Shown here piece after piece: positions 1-8,691 of a DNA stretch of 47,023 bases (the stretch's first letter is position 1; each line of letters begins with the position of its first letter). The notes beneath the pieces were generated by a model. It worked only from the letters and a program-made list of their open reading frames with translations, made no database searches and was not told the origin of the DNA. Position numbers and translations under genes: made by a program. Location: positions 1-47,023 of the IMG/VR virus record IMGVR_UViG_3300025132_000007; one strand, given 5' to 3'. The stretch comes from a virus.

Positions 1-99
1 TAAGGTTGTCCTTTATGTTATGATTAAAAAATTGAACCGGGGCGCAACAAGGGCTGAGGTACAGGCTGTACACCTTTTTTCAACGAAAAGTATAGGGTA
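1..99. repeat. Terminal direct repeat, copy 1 (circular assembly overlap)
   Basis: These 99 bases are identical to the last 99 of the window (46925-47023). A perfect end repeat of this length is the usual sign of a circular molecule assembled with a fixed word length, so the natural unit is 46,924 bp. A true packaged terminal repeat cannot be excluded without read-coverage data. The repeat lies wholly inside the leader of the leftward gene that starts at 46925. Confidence 0.9.
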
Positions 100-213
100 T
101 AGCCCTGTACCGAAGGGGGGTCGGGGTACTGTATATCTCCCTCACACATTCTACACTAAATTTTTGAGATTGGGGCGTAGAGAATCCCTGTTCTCCATTT
201 ATACTTTCAATCT
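1..213. other. Untranslated, hairpin-rich leader of the first leftward gene
   Basis: About 210 bases with no convincing gene. On the circle this is the upstream region of the leftward gene at 46925. It contains several short GTAC-centred inverted repeats: GTACAG-G-CTGTAC near 61-72, a GTACC...GGTAC hairpin near 108-130, and GAGAA...TTCTC near 180-195. Read leftward, TATAAA near 198-203 could be a -10 element, but its -35 is poor. An open frame at 20-217 exists on the + strand but has no SD site and overlaps these hairpins, so I do not call it. A structured 5' untranslated region is the simplest reading. Confidence 0.5.
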
Positions 214-411
214 ATGAAATCTGATAAAATGCCTGTAATAGAGAAAATGAACCCGGAAACGGGGAAATTTGAGAAAGTAGTTGAATTAAGTGAAGATGCT
301 ATCCGAATAATGAACATTTTTGATGCTGAACAGAAGATAATGGAACGCATATTTCAGATACAGGATTGGAGGTATGGACTTAAAGGAGTACAACATATAG
401 AATACGACTGA
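214..411 (+). CDS. Small protein of unknown function (65 aa)
   Basis: No family recognised. The composition looks protein-like: an N-terminal NPETGKFEKV segment, then a charged amphipathic helix. A second possible start (MPVIEKM) lies 15 bases downstream, and neither start has an SD site. It is the only rightward gene candidate before the repeat-rich control region and would be antisense to a leftward transcript starting near 470. It may therefore be a real leader gene of the late operon or a chance frame. Confidence 0.4.
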   Translation: MKSDKMPVIEKMNPETGKFEKVVELSEDAIRIMNIFDAEQKIMERIFQIQDWRYGLKGVQHIEYD

Positions 412-425
412 ATGCAGGGATTACT

Positions 426-472
426 ATACTGTATAATATTCTGTATAATAGTCTGTATAGTTACTATACAGT
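426..472. promoter_or_regulatory. 12-bp phased CTGTATA repeats and 19-bp palindrome
   Basis: CTGTATA occurs at 429, 441 and 453, exactly 12 bp apart, inside near-identical 12-bp units (ATACTGTATAAT, ATTCTGTATAAT, AGTCTGTATAGT). The third copy pairs with an inverted copy to make the perfect palindrome CTGTATAGT-T-ACTATACAG at 453-471. TTACTATAC also repeats at 421 and 461. The block lies between divergent transcription units, upstream of the terminase genes. It is most likely a cooperative operator for the late or early switch; a replication iteron block is the alternative. Confidence 0.65.
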
Positions 473-501
473 AAAATATACTATTACAGTACAGTTGTCA
501 A
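473..501 (-). promoter_or_regulatory. Candidate sigma70 promoter reading leftward
   Basis: Read on the - strand there is a consensus -35, TTGACA, at 501-496. It is followed by TATATT at 480-475 (15-bp spacer) or TATTTT at 478-473 (17-bp spacer). Transcription would cross the CTGTATA repeats and the structured leader before the leftward gene at 46925, so a protein bound at the repeats would block it. The spacing is not ideal and the start site is untested. Confidence 0.4.
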
Positions 502-523
502 GTCAGTATATATATTATACTAT

Positions 524-1300
524 ATGGATTTTATAACTAGAAAATTTAAAAAAAATGAATACCGAAATGTCACCTACCCTGTGTACTCTAAAGAAGAAGC
601 AAGTAATAGAGAGATAGAGTATAAGTCTTGGAAGGAGTGCAAAGAAGGTGATTACGGTATTAGCGATGATGGATATATTGCTGAATGTATCTATAGAAAG
701 CAGTATAAAGACGTAGATCAAGTCACATTTCCTTATGGGAGACAATGGGTCAATAAGTCTAAACTGGAGTATCTGCCTCATAGAAGTGCGGGGCAGTACT
801 CTCAGGTGGGTGTCAGACCTTGGCACGAACAAGAAGCCAAGAAAACCCGTACTAAAAATGTTGTAAAAGCATACGCTGCTATGATGTTGGGCGGTGAAAA
901 GATTGATTGGAACCTACTTGGTAAAATATATAGAAAAGATCAGGAAAGACCCGATTTAACTGCTCGAAGACTATTTAAAACAGAGAGGATTCAGAAAATG
1001 TTGGATGATGAGATACAAAAAGCCTTAAAAGACAGGGATATTGCCCAAGGGGATGTCCTTGATATGTTACTGGGTGCTATAGAAATAGCTAAAGAAAACA
1101 AAGATCCATCAAATATGTTAAGAGGTGCTGAACAATTTGTTAAAATACTCGATATGCTACCTAAAAAGAGTATGACTACGGATACTGTGCAGATTGATAT
1201 GTCCAATACCATACTGGATCAGATTGCAACCGAAGAAAAAAAGAGTCTTAAAATGTCTCAAAAAAAGGAGCTTCCTTATGAAAAACCACAAGAAGCATAA
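524..1300 (+). CDS. terS: Terminase small subunit (258 aa)
   Basis: Probable DNA-recognition subunit of the packaging motor. The N-terminal ~100 residues (TYPVYSKEEA..., then GDYGISDDGYIA...) match a segment I recognise from terminase-associated proteins of uncultured marine phages. Residues ~110-220 are helical, with the pattern expected of a TerS oligomerisation core (ARRLFKTERIQKMLDDEI, then GDVLDMLLGAIEIAKEN). It immediately precedes the large subunit, separated only by a small overlapping gene. There is no SD site before the ATG, and AT-rich promoter-like DNA runs right up to it, so the mRNA may be nearly leaderless. The assignment rests mainly on position and fold pattern. Confidence 0.75.
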   Translation: MDFITRKFKKNEYRNVTYPVYSKEEASNREIEYKSWKECKEGDYGISDDGYIAECIYRKQYKDVDQVTFPYGRQWVNKSKLEYLPHRSAGQYSQVGVRPWHEQEAKKTRTKNVVKAYAAMMLGGEKIDWNLLGKIYRKDQERPDLTARRLFKTERIQKMLDDEIQKALKDRDIAQGDVLDMLLGAIEIAKENKDPSNMLRGAEQFVKILDMLPKKSMTTDTVQIDMSNTILDQIATEEKKSLKMSQKKELPYEKPQEA

Positions 1301-1442
1301 AAAGACGATTGTTATAAAGGCAACAGACTCAAATAAAGAGAAATTAGCTTCATTTATGCACGTATTAAAGGCAGTAGCTGAAGATATGGGTCTAGAAGTT
1401 GCTGATGCCGATGTACACGCACTTGTTGGCTCTGATTATTAG
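1278..1442 (+). CDS. Small protein between terminase subunits (54 aa)
   Basis: Starts at the ATG preceded by AAAGGAG (7-base spacer) inside the end of terS, overlapping it by 23 bases, and ends at the first base of the large-subunit start. The N-terminus is very basic (KNHKKHKKT) and the C-terminus acidic. No family recognised. The tight packing in the terminase operon suggests a packaging accessory, but no function can be assigned. Confidence 0.65.
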   Translation: MKNHKKHKKTIVIKATDSNKEKLASFMHVLKAVAEDMGLEVADADVHALVGSDY

Positions 1443-2932
1443 TGTCTGATAAGAAAAGAATAGAAATTGCCTCTAAATTGAGGCACGATATGGTCTTATT
1501 TGGCAAAATATGTATGTCAAATATGTTTGCGGTCAATTCTCCCAAGTTTCACTACGATATAGCTGAACATTTACTAAATCCCGATAAGAAACAAATCAAT
1601 ATTGTAGCACCTAGAGGACACGCTAAGTCTTCCATAGTGGGTGGTATATTTCCTTTGCATCATTTAATGTTCGGGCAAGGGCAGAAATTGGTTGTTTTGG
1701 TGTCTCGAACACAGGATCACGCAGTTAAACTGTTGGGTCTTCTAAAAGATACGATGGATTACTCTGAGTCTTTTCGCTCCATATTTGGCTACTGGGGGCA
1801 ACATAGTGCTAGAAGCTGGTCTAAGTCCGAAATAGAATTAAAAGACGGTTCTATGGTCATTTGCAAGGGTACAGGGCAACAATTAAGAGGTATTAAGGTT
1901 GGAAATCAGAGACCTACGCTAATTATAGTGGATGATCCTGAAGATGAAAACAATACCAAAACTGCTGAAGCTATGGAAAATAACCTAAGATGGCTCCTTC
2001 AAAGTGCAGTTCCTTCATTAGATCCTATGAAAGGCAGAATTGTCATAATTGGTACGCCTCAGCACCAAAGATGTATGGTGGAAACCTTAAAAGCTATGCA
2101 CGGATGGGTAAACTTAACCTTTAAACCCGATTTCGATAAAAATATTGCTCTTTGGGAAGAATGGTGGAGTATTGAAAAACTTCTTGAAAAGAAAAAAGAA
2201 TTGGAATCTATTAATAGGTTATCTGTGTTCTATAGGGAATATGCCTGTGAAATTGTAGGAGATGAGGACCAACTCTTTAAAGCAAACGATTTTAGGTATT
2301 ATGATGGTGACTTTATTCGTAAAAAAGGAAAAAGTTATTTAAGAATAACCTCATTGGATGGTGAAAAATGTGATAAAATGGTTCCTGTAAATGTATTTAC
2401 GGGTGTAGATCCCGCATCAAGCGTAAAAAGGGGAGCAGATTATTCCGTTATTTACAATTTAGCAGTTGATGATGAAGACAATCGGTATTCCTTGCCTTAT
2501 TACAGAAAACACGCTACTCCACTTACTTTAGCAGAAGCAATTGTAAACAATTTTAGACGATACCGTTCTGAGAAAACAAGAATAGAGTCCGTAGGCTATC
2601 AGGAAATGTTACGAGAATACGTCTTAAAACGCTCTAGAGATGAAAATTTATTCATCCCTGGTTTGAATATTAAAGAAAACCCTAGAACCTCTAAAAGCAA
2701 CCGCTTAGAATCTCTTCAGCCTATATTTGCCAATCATAAGATGTTTTTAAAGGAAGATCAGCAAGATTTAATTAATGAACTGTTACTTTTCCCTAGAGGA
2801 AAGCACGATGACCTCTTAGATGGTTTATTTTACGCTAATAAAGGCTCTTATGTGCCTTATCATAAGTATGAAGATGCTCCACTTATAACCAAAGGAATAC
2901 GAAATATACTCAGCGACTGGCAATTAGTTTAA
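1442..2932 (+). CDS. terL: Terminase large subunit, ATPase and nuclease (496 aa)
   Basis: DNA-packaging motor that translocates and cuts the genome at the portal. Visible motifs are Walker A (APRGHAKS, residues 56-63), Walker B with the catalytic acidic pair (LIIVDDPED, 160-168), and a coupling-like IIGTPQ at 202-207. The C-terminal RNase H-fold nuclease shows its metal ligands at D323 (GVDPASS) and in KHDDLLDGL around D456, D457 and D460. The length is normal for the family. The start is GTG, overlapping the preceding stop (TAGTG), which implies translational coupling. Confidence 0.95.
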   Translation: MSDKKRIEIASKLRHDMVLFGKICMSNMFAVNSPKFHYDIAEHLLNPDKKQINIVAPRGHAKSSIVGGIFPLHHLMFGQGQKLVVLVSRTQDHAVKLLGLLKDTMDYSESFRSIFGYWGQHSARSWSKSEIELKDGSMVICKGTGQQLRGIKVGNQRPTLIIVDDPEDENNTKTAEAMENNLRWLLQSAVPSLDPMKGRIVIIGTPQHQRCMVETLKAMHGWVNLTFKPDFDKNIALWEEWWSIEKLLEKKKELESINRLSVFYREYACEIVGDEDQLFKANDFRYYDGDFIRKKGKSYLRITSLDGEKCDKMVPVNVFTGVDPASSVKRGADYSVIYNLAVDDEDNRYSLPYYRKHATPLTLAEAIVNNFRRYRSEKTRIESVGYQEMLREYVLKRSRDENLFIPGLNIKENPRTSKSNRLESLQPIFANHKMFLKEDQQDLINELLLFPRGKHDDLLDGLFYANKGSYVPYHKYEDAPLITKGIRNILSDWQLV

Positions 2933-2996
2933 GTTAGAGCGTTGAGGATCGGAAATTCTCCTCGATAATATTACCGCCATAATTATCTAGCAATAT

Positions 2997-5171
2997 ATGG
3001 CGCACGAAAGACATCCCGAAGTAATCAAATCAGAAAAGTTGCTTGACAACTATCACGAAGGCAGAGCGACGTGGGCAACCCAAGCAATGGAAGACGATGA
3101 ATTTCGTAACAATCAACAATGGAAAAGTGAACATAAAAGAGTATTAGCCAACCGCTCTCAAGTTCCAATCGTTGATAATATAATTTACCCCGCAGTAGAA
3201 CAAGCTAAAGCACTTCTAACTGCCAATAAACCAAAGTTTCAATCCGCAGGCAGAGACGATTCCGACAATAAAGTAGGTCGCCTGTTTTCGGATATTATGG
3301 CATATATATGGGATATTTCTAATGGGAATGTTGAGTTAAAGCAAGTTGTTGATGATTACTATGTAAAAGGTATGGGGGTTATGCAGACCTATGTAGACGG
3401 AATGGCTGATTTCGGACGTGGTGAAATAAAGATAAAAAGCATTGACCCCCTTGACCTCTATTTAGATCCTAACGCCAAAGATCCCTTTGCTAGAGATTCG
3501 GCTTGTATGATTGTTTCAAAGCGCATTACGGATGAGCAAATAAAAACAATGTACCCAGCTATGGCAGATCAATTAGATGATATGATGACATCATCTTCTA
3601 ATAACAGATACCCAAGCACAACTAGAGAAGGATCGGAAGATCAAAGGATTGGCCCGACTGAAGACGACGATGGATATTATCGTCATTACGAAGTTATAGA
3701 TCGCTATGAAAAGGTTAAGCTTCCTTATTTCCATTTATTAGACACCTTAACGGGTGAAGAAAATATAATGAATGAAGAAGGCTTTAATGAATTTGCTCAA
3801 GAGCCTGCAATCTTTATGGAAAATGCTCAAGGGGTTCAACCCGTAACTGAGCAAAATGCAGTTTTAGAGTTATTACAAGTATACGAAGCTACAGGCGGTG
3901 TGTATCATATGATGCCCGATCCTGTAACGGGTCAGCCTTCAATAATGCCCGGTGAAGAACACGAAGGTGCTATACCGAATTCAACAACACGAATTACTCC
4001 TGTAACAAAAAAAGAAATGATTGATGAGGGTGTCATTGTTCTCAATCAGGTATTAACCGATAGAATTGAAAGAATTCTCTCTGTTGGAGGAGTCTTATTA
4101 GATCACAGCATTATGGATATTGATGAGTATCCAATTGTGCCACTTATGAATAGACACAACAGAAATCCATATCCAATGAGTGATGTGCGATTTGTAAAGC
4201 CTATTCAAGAGTACATAAACAAATTAACATCTTTAATTATTGCTCACGCATCCAGTTCTACCAATACAAAGCTTCTGATTCCTAGAGGATCTATGGATAG
4301 AAAGCAGTTAGAACAAGAATGGTCAAGAGCGGGTACAGGAGTCATTGAATACGATCCTGAGCTAGGACAACCCATAGTAGCGGGTCCCATACCTCTTCCT
4401 AATGAGCTTTATAAAAACAAAGAAGATGCAAAATCAAGTATTTATCATATTCTAGGGATACATCCTTTATCACAAGGTGATCCAAGTGCTGCTCCACAAA
4501 CATACAAAGGAACAGTAGCTATTGATGAGTATGCCCAACGCAGAATCAAGTCTAAGCTAGATGATATTGATGAGATGCTAAATCAGATTGGTAAAGTGGT
4601 GGTACAGATGGTACAACAGACATACACAGACGAAAAGATCGTTAGACTGATGAAGCCAGATGGTAGAACAAGTGTGGCAGTTCTAAATAGACCAGTATAC
4701 GATGATTTTACTGGTGAGATTGTAGGTCGTGTTAATGATGTCACCATAGGTAAATACGATCTAATTGTGGTAAGTGGTTCTACGCTACCATCCAATCGTT
4801 GGGCAAGATTTGATTATTATATGCAACTGTATCAAGCAGGCATTATAGACCAAGTTGAAATATTAGAACAAACTGAAGTTGCAGATACCGAAGGCGTACT
4901 TGAAAGAACGTCCATTATTCAGCAACAGCAGTCAATGATTCAGCAACTCCAAGAAGAATTAAAGAAAACAAGAGGCGATCTTCAAACGACAGAACGTGAA
5001 AGCGTTCACGATAAGAAACGCGTCGAAATAGAAAAATTTAAACGTCAGTTAGGTAGAGCTAGTGACAAAACAGCTAAAGCAGTTGAATTGTATGAGGCTC
5101 GATTAAACGACCTACTGAAAACGGAACGGGAAGAAGAAGCAGAAACTCAAACACCGGTTGCTGTCGGATAG
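2997..5171 (+). CDS. Portal protein, P22-like (724 aa)
   Basis: Dodecameric ring at the unique capsid vertex through which DNA enters and leaves. The length, and the N-terminal sequence with its NNQQW and VDNIIYPAVEQAKALLTANKP segments, fit P22-type portals. The last ~130 residues are a long charged, Gln-rich coiled coil (from about residue 635), as expected for a portal barrel extension. The gene lies between terL and the scaffold, its canonical place. There is no clear SD site; a short GAGGA...TCCTC hairpin sits in the 64-base gap upstream. Confidence 0.9.
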   Translation: MAHERHPEVIKSEKLLDNYHEGRATWATQAMEDDEFRNNQQWKSEHKRVLANRSQVPIVDNIIYPAVEQAKALLTANKPKFQSAGRDDSDNKVGRLFSDIMAYIWDISNGNVELKQVVDDYYVKGMGVMQTYVDGMADFGRGEIKIKSIDPLDLYLDPNAKDPFARDSACMIVSKRITDEQIKTMYPAMADQLDDMMTSSSNNRYPSTTREGSEDQRIGPTEDDDGYYRHYEVIDRYEKVKLPYFHLLDTLTGEENIMNEEGFNEFAQEPAIFMENAQGVQPVTEQNAVLELLQVYEATGGVYHMMPDPVTGQPSIMPGEEHEGAIPNSTTRITPVTKKEMIDEGVIVLNQVLTDRIERILSVGGVLLDHSIMDIDEYPIVPLMNRHNRNPYPMSDVRFVKPIQEYINKLTSLIIAHASSSTNTKLLIPRGSMDRKQLEQEWSRAGTGVIEYDPELGQPIVAGPIPLPNELYKNKEDAKSSIYHILGIHPLSQGDPSAAPQTYKGTVAIDEYAQRRIKSKLDDIDEMLNQIGKVVVQMVQQTYTDEKIVRLMKPDGRTSVAVLNRPVYDDFTGEIVGRVNDVTIGKYDLIVVSGSTLPSNRWARFDYYMQLYQAGIIDQVEILEQTEVADTEGVLERTSIIQQQQSMIQQLQEELKKTRGDLQTTERESVHDKKRVEIEKFKRQLGRASDKTAKAVELYEARLNDLLKTEREEEAETQTPVAVG

Positions 5172-5195
5172 ACAAATCGGAAGGAGAAGATGATA

Positions 5196-6110
5196 ATGGA
5201 AGACCAAGTACAAGATGTCGTTGCTGAGGAAACTACAAACGACAATACAGTTAACGAGAGCGTAACTGACGTTCTAGAACCGTTTAGCCCAGATTTCAAT
5301 CCTGAAACGGGGCAATATGCGGGAAATGAAAGGGTTGCAACTGAGCAACCTGTAGCAGAGCAAGAGGCGGAGCCTCAAGAGCAACGCTACGAATATTGGC
5401 AAAGTAAATATGATCAGAAGGCGAGTGAGTACAACAGAATGGAAGAAAAGATAAAAGAACTTGAAACTGTGGAGCCTATAGCAAAGCACATCAAGGACAA
5501 TCCTTGGATTCTTGACAATGTTGCATCATCACTCTCTGGTAATTCCCCTAAGGTTGCCGGTCAACCCGAATCTCAGGGCTTACCAAAGAAACCCGAAAGA
5601 CCTAGTAAGCCAAGCAATTATGATCCATCAGAAGCGTATATGGATCCTGAATCAGCCAGCTTTAAATATCGTGATGCACTCGATAATTACCGTGAAGACT
5701 TGGTTAGCTACCAAGAAAATATGGAAATACATCGAAATCAGGAAGCTGAAAGACAGTTTCAGATGCAACAGGAACAACAACAAAAGGCTATGGCAATTCA
5801 GCAACAAGAAGCTATGCAAAGAAACTTAATGGAGAATTATAACTACACTCCCGAAAGAGCGGGTGAGTTTATTAAATATTATTCTTCTCCCGATAGTATA
5901 TCTTTAGAGAATCTAGTTGCTTTAGACAGAATCAGGAACGCTCCAAGTACCGCTGAGGTGGATACGAGACAGAAGGCTGAGATGATGAAGAATCGTCAAA
6001 ATCGGGTAAATATTCCTCCCCCTCCAAGTGTTGGCGGTGGAGAAAACCAACCTCAATACACAGATGAAGACGCATTTAATCTCGGTTTAATGAAAAATAA
6101 ACGAGTTTAA
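5196..6110 (+). CDS. Capsid scaffolding protein (304 aa)
   Basis: Acidic, helical, low-complexity protein placed between the portal and the major capsid protein. A Gln-rich coiled coil occupies roughly residues 175-220, and the C-terminus carries a Pro-rich IPPPPSVGGG linker and a basic end (MKNKRV) of the kind that contacts coat protein. I chose the ATG at 5196, nine bases after AAGGAG, over the ATG six bases earlier, which lies too close to the SD. No protease signature is visible. The assignment rests on position and composition. Confidence 0.8.
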   Translation: MEDQVQDVVAEETTNDNTVNESVTDVLEPFSPDFNPETGQYAGNERVATEQPVAEQEAEPQEQRYEYWQSKYDQKASEYNRMEEKIKELETVEPIAKHIKDNPWILDNVASSLSGNSPKVAGQPESQGLPKKPERPSKPSNYDPSEAYMDPESASFKYRDALDNYREDLVSYQENMEIHRNQEAERQFQMQQEQQQKAMAIQQQEAMQRNLMENYNYTPERAGEFIKYYSSPDSISLENLVALDRIRNAPSTAEVDTRQKAEMMKNRQNRVNIPPPPSVGGGENQPQYTDEDAFNLGLMKNKRV

Positions 6111-6126
6111 AAACTAGGAGAAGATA

Positions 6127-7452
6127 ATGGCGGCAAAAACGCTAACAACTGGCGGAAGTTCGGGTGTTTTATACACAGATCGTAGAGATTTTTACATTCG
6201 ACCTAACGTCGTAAAAGAGTTGTGGACAGACGTAACTCCATTTACAACGACTATTTCAAATAGAAACGTAGTATCTGGTTTACCTGACCCAACTTATAAA
6301 ATGTTTGAACATAGAAACCCTTGGCAAAAACAAGAATTTCAATTTGCTGGTACAGTTACAGTTACTGATGATAAAGCTGTATCAAGCGCAGTAGATATTG
6401 ATAATGTTGTAGGATTAGGCGGAACAGCAACTGCAGCTGATAGTTCTTGGCTTGGGCTTCAAGTTGATATTTGGGATTCAGCAAAGACAACCAAAAGAGG
6501 TTCTGCAATTGTTGCTGTAATTGACGGAAACAATATTAAACTAAAAAATCTTTCTAGTGCGGCTGGAGATGATTCGGGTGATATTGCTGTTCAAAATGAT
6601 GATTATGGTATTATAGTTGGAAATGCACACGGTGAAGGAACTGAGTCTCCTGAAGCTTGGGCAGATGAAATCGAAGTAGTTTACAATACTTGTCAAATAT
6701 TTAAGACTCCACTACAAATTACAGGAACTTTATTAGAATCTTCCTTGCGTGGTGAATCTTCAGAATTGGCAAGACTTCGTGATATTAAATCTCAAGAACA
6801 TAAGATACAAAAAGAAAGAGCTTTCTTGTTTGGGCAAAACCCATATGGTCTTTCAGGGTCATTTGCAAATCTTGAAGATATGACAGACGGAGCAACTACA
6901 TCGGGTAATGTTCTTAGAGCAACAATGGGTATTATACCATCAATTGAAAAGCACGGAGCTACCTCAGGAGACGATCAAAATCAGTTTACAATTTCTGAAG
7001 CTAGTTATAGTTATGGGAACTTTGTAGATGATATGGAAAAAGTTTTCCAATATGTTCCTGAAGCTGGTATGAAACGTGCTTTTGCTGGGATGGGTGCTAT
7101 GAGTTACTGGTCTAAAATGGCGGGTAGTTCAGGATTGGCTGGAAACTCTGGTTGGACAGTAAATCTAGATAATATGCAAAGAGACACTCTTGGTTTTAAC
7201 TACAGAGTTCTTGAAACACCTCACGGTGCATTGCAGTTAATTCCAACTCCAGCATTGCGTGGTCCTTATAACAATCATATGCTTGTCGTAAGTGATGAAA
7301 ACCTTTCTTTGATGCAGTATCGCGCGCCAAAGTTTCAGGCTAACATCAAAACTGATAATGCTTATGATGGTGTAAAGGATCAGTATATGTCTGATGAAGG
7401 CATTGGCGTAACTCTAATTGAAAGTCACAAGCTATTCAAAATCACAGCGTAA
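6127..7452 (+). CDS. Major capsid protein, SU10/DUF5309-type HK97 fold (441 aa)
   Basis: Forms the icosahedral shell. The segment VVYNTCQIFKTPLQITGTLLESSLRGESSELARLR (about residues 188-222), followed by a helix ending in KERAFLFGQ, matches the SU10-type major capsid family. The C-terminal third (ALQLIPTPALRG..., MLVVSDENLSLMQYR) fits the P-domain of the same fold. An inserted beta-rich region at about 75-180 is probably surface-exposed. SD AGGAG is well placed. No prohead protease gene is recognisable nearby, so maturation cleavage may be absent. Confidence 0.88.
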   Translation: MAAKTLTTGGSSGVLYTDRRDFYIRPNVVKELWTDVTPFTTTISNRNVVSGLPDPTYKMFEHRNPWQKQEFQFAGTVTVTDDKAVSSAVDIDNVVGLGGTATAADSSWLGLQVDIWDSAKTTKRGSAIVAVIDGNNIKLKNLSSAAGDDSGDIAVQNDDYGIIVGNAHGEGTESPEAWADEIEVVYNTCQIFKTPLQITGTLLESSLRGESSELARLRDIKSQEHKIQKERAFLFGQNPYGLSGSFANLEDMTDGATTSGNVLRATMGIIPSIEKHGATSGDDQNQFTISEASYSYGNFVDDMEKVFQYVPEAGMKRAFAGMGAMSYWSKMAGSSGLAGNSGWTVNLDNMQRDTLGFNYRVLETPHGALQLIPTPALRGPYNNHMLVVSDENLSLMQYRAPKFQANIKTDNAYDGVKDQYMSDEGIGVTLIESHKLFKITA

Positions 7453-7464
7453 GGGAGGTTATTT

Positions 7465-7875
7465 ATGGCTAGACCTTATTTAGGTGGTTCGAGTGCAGGT
7501 ATAAAAGCGGTAAGTGCTGATGTGACATTACAACCTGCAGATTCTGGTAAAAAAATAGTTGTTAATGCAAGCGCAGCAGCAAACTTTACAATTACTTTAC
7601 CAGCAACTGCATCCAGCAAAGGTTTTGAGTACGATATAGTTCTTGGAGTGGCAAGCAATGCTGCTTCAGAAGTGTTGGTTACTTCAGATACAAATATTGT
7701 TGGAGGGTTGATACTAAATGGCACGGGAGCAGTTACTGCAATAACATCCGGTGCAAGCAGAGGATTTGGAGATGCTTCAGACGCTGGTTCACGTATGCAC
7801 ATAGTTTGCGATGGTTCACAATGGATTATCTTAAATGCAAATAGCGATGTAGCATTTGTTACTGCATTCTCTTAA
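7465..7875 (+). CDS. Head decoration or head-fibre protein (136 aa)
   Basis: Beta-rich protein directly after the capsid gene, with a strong SD (GGGAGG). The pattern LQPADSGKKIVVNASAAANF...ITLPA...RMHIVCDGSQWIIL is closely echoed in the C-terminal half of the 226-aa tail protein at 18418-19098 (SEKDSGKVILMKADSDNAVVSLPKP...FIRIFCTGSNWFVIGG). Both appear to carry the same small beta domain, which I take to be a surface or adhesion module. Position suggests a capsid decoration protein. Confidence 0.65.
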   Translation: MARPYLGGSSAGIKAVSADVTLQPADSGKKIVVNASAAANFTITLPATASSKGFEYDIVLGVASNAASEVLVTSDTNIVGGLILNGTGAVTAITSGASRGFGDASDAGSRMHIVCDGSQWIILNANSDVAFVTAFS

Positions 7876-7898
7876 TCGAGATAACTAAACAAAACGTG

Positions 7899-7923
7899 TT
7901 GGGGGGGCTTAATGCCCCTCCAA
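7899..7923 (+). terminator. Strong GC hairpin after the capsid genes
   Basis: A 10-bp stem (TTGGGGGGGC / GCCCCTCCAA, one G-T pair) with loop TTAAT lies between the decoration gene and the connector genes. No T-run follows, so it is more likely a leaky terminator, pause site or 3'-end stabiliser than a full intrinsic terminator. It would let capsid transcripts exceed tail transcripts. Confidence 0.55.
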
Positions 7924-7936
7924 TATCGGAGACACT

Positions 7937-8278
7937 ATGACACAAAAACAAATGATAGAATTGGTTCAGCAACATCATCCCGATATGGGGCAAACTGAAG
8001 CACGGATTCATTTAAGTCACGCATTAAGAGATTTTTGTGCAAAATCTAGAATATTGAAAAAAACATACAGATTAACAGTAGCAACTAATAGTACAACGGG
8101 AAATGCTAATACTTATTATCCTTTTACAGATTTAGCTGATCTTGCGGATACGTCTACTACAGACGGAGAAAGGATTTTAGAAATTGAGAGAGTGGATTAT
8201 GATGGATATGAAATACCAAGGATTACTGATGGTCACGAAAAATTCATTCCAGATGGTGAAGCTGTAGGTAATTTCTAA
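7937..8278 (+). CDS. Head-tail connector subunit, N-terminal-type (113 aa)
   Basis: Helical start (QKQMIELVQQHHPDMGQTEARIHLSHALRDFCAKS), then a beta segment with YYPFTDL and RILEIERVDYDGYEIPRI. This is the usual appearance of podovirus adaptor proteins that bind under the portal. It ends in the start codon of the next gene (TAATG), so the two are probably translated together. They look like the two halves of what is one adaptor polypeptide in related phages. Confidence 0.6.
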   Translation: MTQKQMIELVQQHHPDMGQTEARIHLSHALRDFCAKSRILKKTYRLTVATNSTTGNANTYYPFTDLADLADTSTTDGERILEIERVDYDGYEIPRITDGHEKFIPDGEAVGNF

Positions 8279-8691
8279 TGAGTGATAAAAAAAATGCAGA
8301 AAAAAAAGTATGGTGGATTCATAACAATAAAAGTATAGGACTCGCTCAAAGAACTGAAAATACTGATGGTTCAAAATATTCTGCTATAGCATCATCCGAT
8401 GCGGGTAAGTATGCCTACATCCAAGCGATTGTAATGGATGAGGGATTTGGAAAAGTAGATACAGCTTCAGAATCAATAGGTATGTTAGAATCTCCAAGCA
8501 TACCCGAAGAATTCCACGAAGCTCTGACCTACTATGTTATTGCCAAGGGGTATGAAAAAGTACCTGAAGGAAAGGGTTTAAATCAAGCTATGTACTTTAG
8601 AAGGCTTTATAAAGAATTGGTTAACGAAGCTAAAAGAAATTCAAACAGAGAAAAATCGGGTGTTTACTCGGTGAAAGGGTATGATTTTTAA
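8278..8691 (+). CDS. Head-tail connector subunit, C-terminal-type (137 aa)
   Basis: The segment IPEEFHEALTYYVIAKGYEKVP followed by a long helix (FRRLYKELVNEAKRNSNR) matches the helical C-terminus of phage head-tail adaptors. It overlaps both neighbours by TAATG junctions. Presumed partner of the preceding 113-aa protein in the portal-tail interface. Confidence 0.65.
   Translation: MSDKKNAEKKVWWIHNNKSIGLAQRTENTDGSKYSAIASSDAGKYAYIQAIVMDEGFGKVDTASESIGMLESPSIPEEFHEALTYYVIAKGYEKVPEGKGLNQAMYFRRLYKELVNEAKRNSNREKSGVYSVKGYDF

Noticed and set aside
1-99. Packaged terminal redundancy like that of T7
   Set aside because: Only 99 bp and exact, as expected from assembling a circle with a fixed word length. 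A biological repeat would need coverage evidence.
20-217. Open frame of 65 codons on the + strand at the left end
   Set aside because: No ribosome-binding site, covers the hairpin-rich leader of the leftward 134-aa gene, and the sequence does not look protein-like.
426-472. CRISPR-like array from the regular 12-bp spacing
   Set aside because: Units are contiguous 12-mers with no unique spacers. It reads as operator or iteron repeats.
515-832. 105-codon - strand frame opposite terS
   Set aside because: Runs antisense to the recognisable N-terminal domain of the small terminase and is rich in residues typical of reverse-strand noise.
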